Shown here: in pieces, positions 58,910 to 64,000 of the stretch
Position numbering within the stretch: position 1 is the stretch's first letter
Layout: every line of letters starts with the position of its first letter
Source of the DNA: Paenibacillus sp. S150
GTDB taxonomy: Bacteria > Bacillota > Bacilli > Paenibacillales > Paenibacillaceae
Length of the DNA: 64,000 nt
Direction: 5' to 3'
NCBI RefSeq assembly: GCF_019352175.1
Contig: NZ_JACBYI010000001.1
Coordinates: 310,001-374,000 of the forward strand
The notes under the pieces: generated by a model
Databases searched by the model: none
Seen by the model: only the letters and a program-made list of their open reading frames with translations
What the model was told of the DNA's origin: nothing
Translations under genes and position numbers: made by a program

Positions 58910-59641
58910 ATGAACCATCTGACACCAGAGCAGGTCTCCGGCCTGCGTGCAGCCCTGCTGCAGCAGCAACAGGAAATCACCCACAGGCTGAAGAACAATG
59001 AACACTACGGACTGCAGGACGCCATGCGGGACACCACCGGAGAGCTGTCCGAAATCGACAACCATCCCGGAGATGCCGCCACGGAGCTGTACAACCGCTC
59101 AATGGATATTTCCCTGCTGGAACGGGATGAGCACGAGCTGGATAATATCGCAGCTGCCTTGCAGGCTATGGATGAGGGAACCTACGGCATTTGCCTTGCC
59201 AGCGGCCAGCCCATTCCGTATGAGCGCTTGTCCGCCATTCCCTCCACAAGGTACTGCAAAGAGCACAATCCCAGGCAAAACGCCCCATTCACGCGTCCAG
59301 TGGAAGAGGAGCTGCTGTCCCCGCCCTTTGGACGCACCAGTCTGGACGAACGCGAGGACCAGAACGGTTTCGACGGCGAGGATGCCTGGCAGATTGTTGA
59401 AAGCTGGGGCAGCTCCAATTCTCCTGCCATGGCCGGGGACAATAACATCTCTTCTTATAATGATATGGAGATTGAGGCAGACGAAACGGAAGGCTTCGTG
59501 GAGCCTTGGGAAAACTTTATCGCCACCGATATCGGCGGCAACCATGTGACAGTTATTAAAGGCTCAAGCTACCGCCATTATATGGACAGCGGGGAAGGAA
59601 GCCATCTGCTCGACCCGTTAAGCAAAAAAGAAAAGGAGTAG
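58910..59641 (+). CDS. TraR/DksA-like protein of the YteA family
   Basis: 243 residues, ATG with AAAGGAG. N-terminal coiled coil and GDAATELYNRSMDISLLERD (the DksA-type pattern), followed by a degenerate zinc-finger-like region around GICLASGQPIPYERLSAIPS and YCKEHNP, then an acidic tail specific to YteA-like proteins. The standard four-Cys finger is reduced. Role in Bacilli is unclear, possibly sporulation related. A terminator hairpin with T5 lies at 59636-59660. Confidence 0.88.
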   Translation: MNHLTPEQVSGLRAALLQQQQEITHRLKNNEHYGLQDAMRDTTGELSEIDNHPGDAATELYNRSMDISLLERDEHELDNIAAALQAMDEGTYGICLASGQPIPYERLSAIPSTRYCKEHNPRQNAPFTRPVEEELLSPPFGRTSLDEREDQNGFDGEDAWQIVESWGSSNSPAMAGDNNISSYNDMEIEADETEGFVEPWENFIATDIGGNHVTVIKGSSYRHYMDSGEGSHLLDPLSKKEKE

Positions 59642-59660
59642 CCGGAGGGCTGCTCTTTTT
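59636..59660 (+). terminator. Terminator of the YteA-like gene
   Basis: GAGTAGCC and GGCTGCTC with a GGAG loop, then TTTTT. Confidence 0.82.
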
Positions 59661-59662
59661 CC

Positions 59663-60223
59663 TTAGAAGGTCTTCAGTTCCAGCTGATGCTGCACGATCC
59701 GCACAATATCCGCAATGTAATCTCCGATGATCGGCAGATTGAGCGCCCCCAGTACCTGAAGCACATAAATAATTGTTGCGGCAAAAAAAGTAAAGCCCAG
59801 CGCAATCCCCAAACCGCGCGCCGTCCCCGACATGACATTCAGCCATATGAGCCGCCACGGGGAATTCAGCAGCTCCGTGTACTCGGCGATCCGCGACTTC
59901 TCCATCTGCCGGGCCAACCCGGCGGTAAGCCGGTAAACGGCGTTCAGCTTTTCTTCCTGGGGAATATCCTGGGGATCCCGGCTTGAATTGTGAAAATCCG
60001 CCGCAGGGTGCTCTTGGGTTTGACCTGGATTATGCAAAGCCGCGGTTTGTTGCTGCTTCCCCTGTTCCGGTTGTTGCGAAGGCGGCTTATTTAGCTGTTT
60101 CTGAGTCCTATTGTCTGTTTGGTTATCTATGCTGCTGTCCGTGCCGCTGCCTGCTCCTGAGGTTCTGATGGAGATTCTTCCGGTTTTCCCGGAGCTGTGC
60201 CTGTCTTCTTGCCGTCCCTCCAT
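59663..60223 (-). CDS. DUF5665-type membrane protein
   Basis: 186 residues, ATG seven bases after AAGGAG. The first 90 residues are polar and low-complexity (Gln, Asn, Pro). Residues 105-186 hold the conserved part: EYTELLNSPWRLIWLNVMSG, a Gly-rich membrane helix GLGIALGFTFFAATIIYVLQ and GDYIADIVRIVQ. Matches the DUF5665 pattern of short membrane proteins in Firmicutes; function unknown. Confidence 0.8.
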   Translation of the reverse strand: MEGRQEDRHSSGKTGRISIRTSGAGSGTDSSIDNQTDNRTQKQLNKPPSQQPEQGKQQQTAALHNPGQTQEHPAADFHNSSRDPQDIPQEEKLNAVYRLTAGLARQMEKSRIAEYTELLNSPWRLIWLNVMSGTARGLGIALGFTFFAATIIYVLQVLGALNLPIIGDYIADIVRIVQHQLELKTF

Positions 60224-60276
60224 GGCATTGACTCCTTCCCTAGCGTCAGTCCCTTAAGGTTCACAAAGTAAACGAG

Positions 60277-60319
60277 CCCGGTCAAAAGAGAAGCTCTCTC
60301 TTTAAGCACCAGGCCCGTC
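60277..60319 (-). terminator. Terminator of ileS
   Basis: GGGCCTGGT and ACCGGGCTC form the outer stem and AAAGAGA / TTCTCTTT the inner stem; TTTACTTTG follows on the minus strand. Confidence 0.75.
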
Positions 60320-60390
60320 ATTTTGCGCTAATCCAAAGAACCTTTTCCTTTGCCGCTAGTATATGCCATTTGGGGACAGGTAATGCAGGT

Positions 60391-63300
60391 CTAGGCTCCG
60401 ATGTGAATTCCGATCGATTTGCCGCCGGCATCCACGGACTCAAAGGCATGCCCACCGTCAAAATCAACCGTAGTCACAAGCACGTTCTCGCGGAGCACAT
60501 GCTCAAACGCCGTCACTGCGGCCTTGAGCTCGTCGTCAACCTTCAGAGTGAGTGCGATTCTTTTCTCGATCGGCAGATCCAGGCGTCTGCGGTAATCCTG
60601 CACCGCGCGCACAATCTCACGCACCCAGCCTTCCTGCTCCAGCTCCGGCGTGATTTCGGTATTCAGCGCGACAGTAAGACCGTAACCGGATGCCGAGGCA
60701 AAACCGGGTTTGGCCTGCTTCTCCACGAGCAGCTCCTCCGCAGTGATCTGCAGCTCTTCCCCTTCCGGAGAGACAATGGCGATGACGCCGTCCTGCACCG
60801 TTTTGCGGGTAGCTTCGCTGTCGAGTGCTTTCAGGAAGCCTTGGAGGAAGCTGACGTTTTTACCGTATTTTTTACCGGCTACCTTGAGATTAAGCTTCAG
60901 GGCAAAATCAACAAATCCGCTGTCGCTGTTCTCCACCACAATCTCCTTGACATTGATCTCATCCTTGATGAGCTCTTCATAATCCGTTACATGGAAGCTG
61001 CGGTCGATCGAAACAATCAGCCCGGAGAGGGGCTGGCGCGTCTTAATGCCCGACTCGTTGCGGACGTTCCGGGCCAGTTCAACGATCTGCCGGGCGCTCT
61101 CCATATCCTGCTCCAGCTCCAGATCGATCAGACTCTCGTCAGCCGCAGGGTAATCCGCCAGGTGCACGCTTTCCCCGCCGCCCAGGTTCGTAAAGATATC
61201 CTCGGACAGCATCGGTGTAAATGGCGCCATGAGCGTAGCTGTGGTCAGCAGAACATGCGTCAGGGTGCGGTATGCGTCAAGCTTCTCTTCGCCCAGCCCG
61301 CTGCCCCAGAAACGGTCGCGTGAACGGCGGATGTACCAGTTGCTCAGCTCATCCACAAAATTCTCAACCGCTTTGGAGGTATTGACGAAATCATTGACGG
61401 CGAGGCCCTTATCGACCACAAGGATCAGACTGTTCATGCGGGACAGAATCCAGCGGTCCAGCTTGTGCCCGGATACTTTGAACGGATGCGCCGCCGGATC
61501 GTAGCCGTCAATGCCGGCATACAGCGTCAGGAACGCGTGGGTGTTGACCAGCGTATCCACAACCTTGGACTTGGTCTCTCCCACCAGGCCGCGCGAGAAG
61601 CGTTTGTTGTTCCATGGCGCGCTGTCGGAGAGGATCGCCCAGCGGAAGGCATCCGTGCCGTATTCGTTCATGATCTCCCAAGGGTCGATGACATTGCCTT
61701 TGGATTTGGACATTTTTTGACCGTTCTCATCCAGGATGTGGCCAGTGGCGATGACTGCCTTGTAAGGCGCTTTGCCTTTGAAAAGAGTAGAGACGGCAAG
61801 CAGACTGTAGAACCAGCCGCGTGTCTGGTCGATCCCTTCACAGATCATGTCCGCCGGATATTGATCCTCCAGCTTACCGGCATTCTCGAACGGATAGTGG
61901 CTCTGGGCAAACGGCATCGAACCGCTGTCGAACCAGACGTCGATCACCTCGGAGGTACGCACCATCACACCGCCTTCGCTGAACGGGCTCCGCAGCTTGA
62001 TGTTGTCCACGTAAGGCTTGTGCAGCTCGATATCCTCAGGCACTTCGCGGGTAGCCATCGATCTCAGCTCAGCGATACTGTGCGGCGCAAACTCCTTGCC
62101 GGTGTCCTGGCAGACCCAGACATTCAGCGGCGTGCCCCAGTAGCGGTTGCGGCTGATATTCCAGTCCACCAGCTCATCCAGGAACTTGCCGAAACGTCCT
62201 TCGCGCACATGCTCGGGATACCAGTCCACGCTGTTGTTATTGGCAATCAGCTGATCCTTGATCGCCGTTGTGTTGATGAACCAGCTGTCTGTTGCATAAT
62301 AGAGCAGCGGAGTATCGCAGCGCCAGCAGAACGGATAGCTGTGCTCGTATTTCTCTTTGCTGTACAGAAGTCCCTTCTCAGAGAGCACCTTCACGATGTC
62401 CAGATCGCAATCCTTCACAAAGCGTCCGGCAAAACCGGAAACCACCCCGGTATATTTACCGGAAGTATCCACCACATTGACAAAGCTGATGCCATTCTCG
62501 CGGCAGCTCTTATAGTCATCTTCACCGTGTGCCGGAGCCATGTGTACGATCCCGGTACCGCTGGAATCCGTAACGAAGGACGCGCCGACAATCACATTAT
62601 GTCTCTCGGCCTTGATATATCCGAATGGCGGAGTATAGCTCTGGCCGATGAAGTCCGAGCCCTTGTGTGCGGACAGGATCGTGTAATCGCCCTTCAGCAC
62701 CTCTTCCACAAGATTCTTAGCGAGCACATACACGCCATCTTCCTGCTGGGCGCGGACATAATCCATGTCCGGGTTCATCGCCAGCGCCATGTGCGCCGGA
62801 AGCGTCCAAGGCGTGGTCGTCCAGGCCAGCACATAGTCACCGCTGCCTTCCAGCCTGAACTTGGCGGTTGCGCTCAGATCTTTGACCGTCTTGTAGCCCT
62901 GCGCCACTTCATGCGAGCTCAGCGTCGTCTGGCAGCTCGGGCAATACGGGCTTACGCGGTGTCCGCGGTAGAGCAGACCTTTCTCATGCACCGTAGCGAG
63001 GATGTTCCATTCACTCTCAATATACGTATTGTCCAGGGTTACATACGGATTGTCGAGATCAGTCCAGTAGCCGATGGCTTCTGTAAATTCGCGCCATTGC
63101 TTCTCATAGCCGAACACACTTTCCTTGCATTCCCTGATGAATTTCTCAACGCCGTACTCTTCAATCTCCTGCTTGCCGGAGATGCCGAGCTTCTTCTGCA
63201 CGCCAAGCTCAACCGGAAGACCGTGTGTATCCCAGCCTGCCTTACGCACTACCCGGTAGCCCTTCATTGTCTGATAGCGGCCGATAAAGTCCTTGATGAC

Positions 63301-63483
63301 CCGGCCCAGCACATGCCCGATATGCGGCGCGCCGTTTGCGGTCGGCGGACCTTCATAGAACACATAGTTCGGGCGGCCTTCACGGTTCTCCATGGATCTG
63401 CGGAACGTATTTTCATCGCTCCATTTCTTCAAGATGCGGACGTCTCTGGCCCGCGCCTTTTCTCTGACATCTACTTTCTGCAT
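60391..63483 (-). CDS. ileS: Isoleucyl-tRNA synthetase, type 2 (eukaryote-like)
   Basis: 1030 residues from an ATG at 63483; a TTG at 63495 directly abuts the ribosome site and is rejected. Class I motifs: HIGH in GAPHIGHVLG near residue 54 and KMSKSKGN near 590. Editing domain between them. It has the CPSCQTTLSSHEVAQGYK segment and a long C-terminal region without the C-terminal zinc finger of the typical bacterial enzyme (about 920 residues). This is the longer, eukaryote-like form, which in other Firmicutes is associated with low mupirocin sensitivity. It charges tRNA-Ile. No T-box leader motif is seen upstream within the window. Confidence 0.93.
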   Translation of the reverse strand: MQKVDVREKARARDVRILKKWSDENTFRRSMENREGRPNYVFYEGPPTANGAPHIGHVLGRVIKDFIGRYQTMKGYRVVRKAGWDTHGLPVELGVQKKLGISGKQEIEEYGVEKFIRECKESVFGYEKQWREFTEAIGYWTDLDNPYVTLDNTYIESEWNILATVHEKGLLYRGHRVSPYCPSCQTTLSSHEVAQGYKTVKDLSATAKFRLEGSGDYVLAWTTTPWTLPAHMALAMNPDMDYVRAQQEDGVYVLAKNLVEEVLKGDYTILSAHKGSDFIGQSYTPPFGYIKAERHNVIVGASFVTDSSGTGIVHMAPAHGEDDYKSCRENGISFVNVVDTSGKYTGVVSGFAGRFVKDCDLDIVKVLSEKGLLYSKEKYEHSYPFCWRCDTPLLYYATDSWFINTTAIKDQLIANNNSVDWYPEHVREGRFGKFLDELVDWNISRNRYWGTPLNVWVCQDTGKEFAPHSIAELRSMATREVPEDIELHKPYVDNIKLRSPFSEGGVMVRTSEVIDVWFDSGSMPFAQSHYPFENAGKLEDQYPADMICEGIDQTRGWFYSLLAVSTLFKGKAPYKAVIATGHILDENGQKMSKSKGNVIDPWEIMNEYGTDAFRWAILSDSAPWNNKRFSRGLVGETKSKVVDTLVNTHAFLTLYAGIDGYDPAAHPFKVSGHKLDRWILSRMNSLILVVDKGLAVNDFVNTSKAVENFVDELSNWYIRRSRDRFWGSGLGEEKLDAYRTLTHVLLTTATLMAPFTPMLSEDIFTNLGGGESVHLADYPAADESLIDLELEQDMESARQIVELARNVRNESGIKTRQPLSGLIVSIDRSFHVTDYEELIKDEINVKEIVVENSDSGFVDFALKLNLKVAGKKYGKNVSFLQGFLKALDSEATRKTVQDGVIAIVSPEGEELQITAEELLVEKQAKPGFASASGYGLTVALNTEITPELEQEGWVREIVRAVQDYRRRLDLPIEKRIALTLKVDDELKAAVTAFEHVLRENVLVTTVDFDGGHAFESVDAGGKSIGIHIGA

Positions 63484-63683
63484 TTGGTGGGTCAATCCTT
63501 CCCTGGTTTTGTCTTAAAACCTCTCCGATCCCTCCCAAACCCTCCCTTAGCCAAGGGAGGCCCCCAAGGGCTCCGCCCTCTGGACACCCGGAAGTTGTCT
63601 AAATACGGAGGAGAGGCGGTTTTTGATCTATTGTTGCAGTCATGCCCGCTTATCGCCGCAAGCGGCACGCTCTACCTCAAGCC

Positions 63684-64000
63684 CCCGGCCCGCGAACCCG
63701 CAGGGCAGCGCTGGGCCGGGGGCCTCTTGCGGCGGTTGGCGCGCCCGCCGCTGCTCTTGCTTGGGCCACCCGGCCCGCGAACCCGCAGGGCAGCGCTGGG
63801 CCGGGGCCTCTTGCGGCGGTTGGCGCAGCCCGCCGCTGCTCTGCTCTTGCTTGGGCCACCCGGCCCGCGAACCCGCAGGGCAGCGCTGGGCCGGGGCCTC
63901 TTGCGGCGGTTGGCGCGCCCGCCGCTGCTCTGCTCTTGCTTGGGCCACCCGGCCCGCGAACCCGCAGGGCAGCGCTGGGCCGGGGGCCTCTTGCGGCGGT
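63684..64000. repeat. GC-rich tandem repeat of 85-90 bp, continuing past the window
   Basis: Units start at 63684, 63769, 63859 and 63948 with CCCGGCCCGCGAACCCGCAG. Unit lengths are 85, 90 and 89 bp, so any reading frame shifts between units and the open frames seen here are probably not genes. Differences are small indels (CTGCT repeat, G-run length). It lies upstream of ileS. Confidence 0.92.

Noticed and set aside
60127..60321. Small minus-strand frame upstream of the DUF5665 gene
   Set aside because: It begins inside the ileS terminator hairpin and has no ribosome site.
63484..63683. T-box leader before ileS
   Set aside because: I looked for the conserved AGGGTGGNACCGCG element on the minus strand and found none in this stretch; a leader further right cannot be excluded because of the window edge.
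63640..63948. Open frame with repeated Gln/Pro/Ala-rich units on the minus strand
   Set aside because: The underlying repeat units are 85, 90 and 89 bp, so the frame is not kept from unit to unit; no ribosome site is seen.

Overview
The window looks like a chromosomal segment of a Paenibacillus-type spore-forming Firmicute. Supporting signs are YesM/YesN-type two-component systems paired with LplB-type sugar ABC transporters, a PyrR-attenuated pyr operon, YjcZ, YolD-like and YteA-like small proteins, NucA/NucB nuclease, a WGxxGxxW-tailed secreted protein, and lspA-rluD beside a large ileS. This is inference from gene content; no species is claimed.

Region 1 (1-32.5 kb) is a plant-polysaccharide utilisation locus. 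From the left it holds a very large secreted lyase-like protein with three F5/8C (discoidin) modules that runs off the window edge, an AraC regulator, two GH43-type enzymes (one with an AbfB arabinose-binding module), a YesN/YesM system divergent from an ABC importer (two permeases plus a lipoprotein), two more beta-propeller glycosidases, a second ABC importer with its own YesN/YesM system, and a GH42 beta-galactosidase divergent from another AraC regulator. CcpA (cre) sites lie before both importers and the second sensor kinase. The locus has been duplicated in blocks and is partly decayed: a GH43 plus GH43/32-like pair exists twice with a different member lost in each copy, and the GH42/AraC divergent pair exists once intact and once as pseudogenes.

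Region 2 (32.5-35.5 kb) is the right end of a Tn916-like integrated element (sigma-like Orf7, Orf8, Xis, Int) abutting a tRNA-Leu(UAA). Four copies of a 10-bp motif between int and the tRNA are candidate integrase arm sites.

Region 3 (35.6-45.7 kb) carries small secreted, spore-related or hypothetical genes, a GH26 mannanase-like enzyme, an M15 peptidase, a NucB-like nuclease, an ImmA/IrrE peptidase and tRNA-Ile2/tRNA-fMet. Four small genes of 53-58 codons were found by reading the sequence directly.

Region 4 (45.7-55.1 kb) is the pyrimidine operon pyrR-pyrB-pyrC-carA-carB-pyrF-pyrE, transcribed leftward from a strong promoter through a PyrR-binding attenuator. It lacks pyrP, pyrK and pyrD. 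Region 5 (55-64 kb) has an LL-diaminopimelate aminotransferase, rluD-lspA, a YteA-like protein, a DUF5665-type protein, a eukaryote-like (type 2) isoleucyl-tRNA synthetase, and a GC-rich 85-90 bp tandem repeat at the window end. Several intergenic repeat families occur between 40 and 56 kb.
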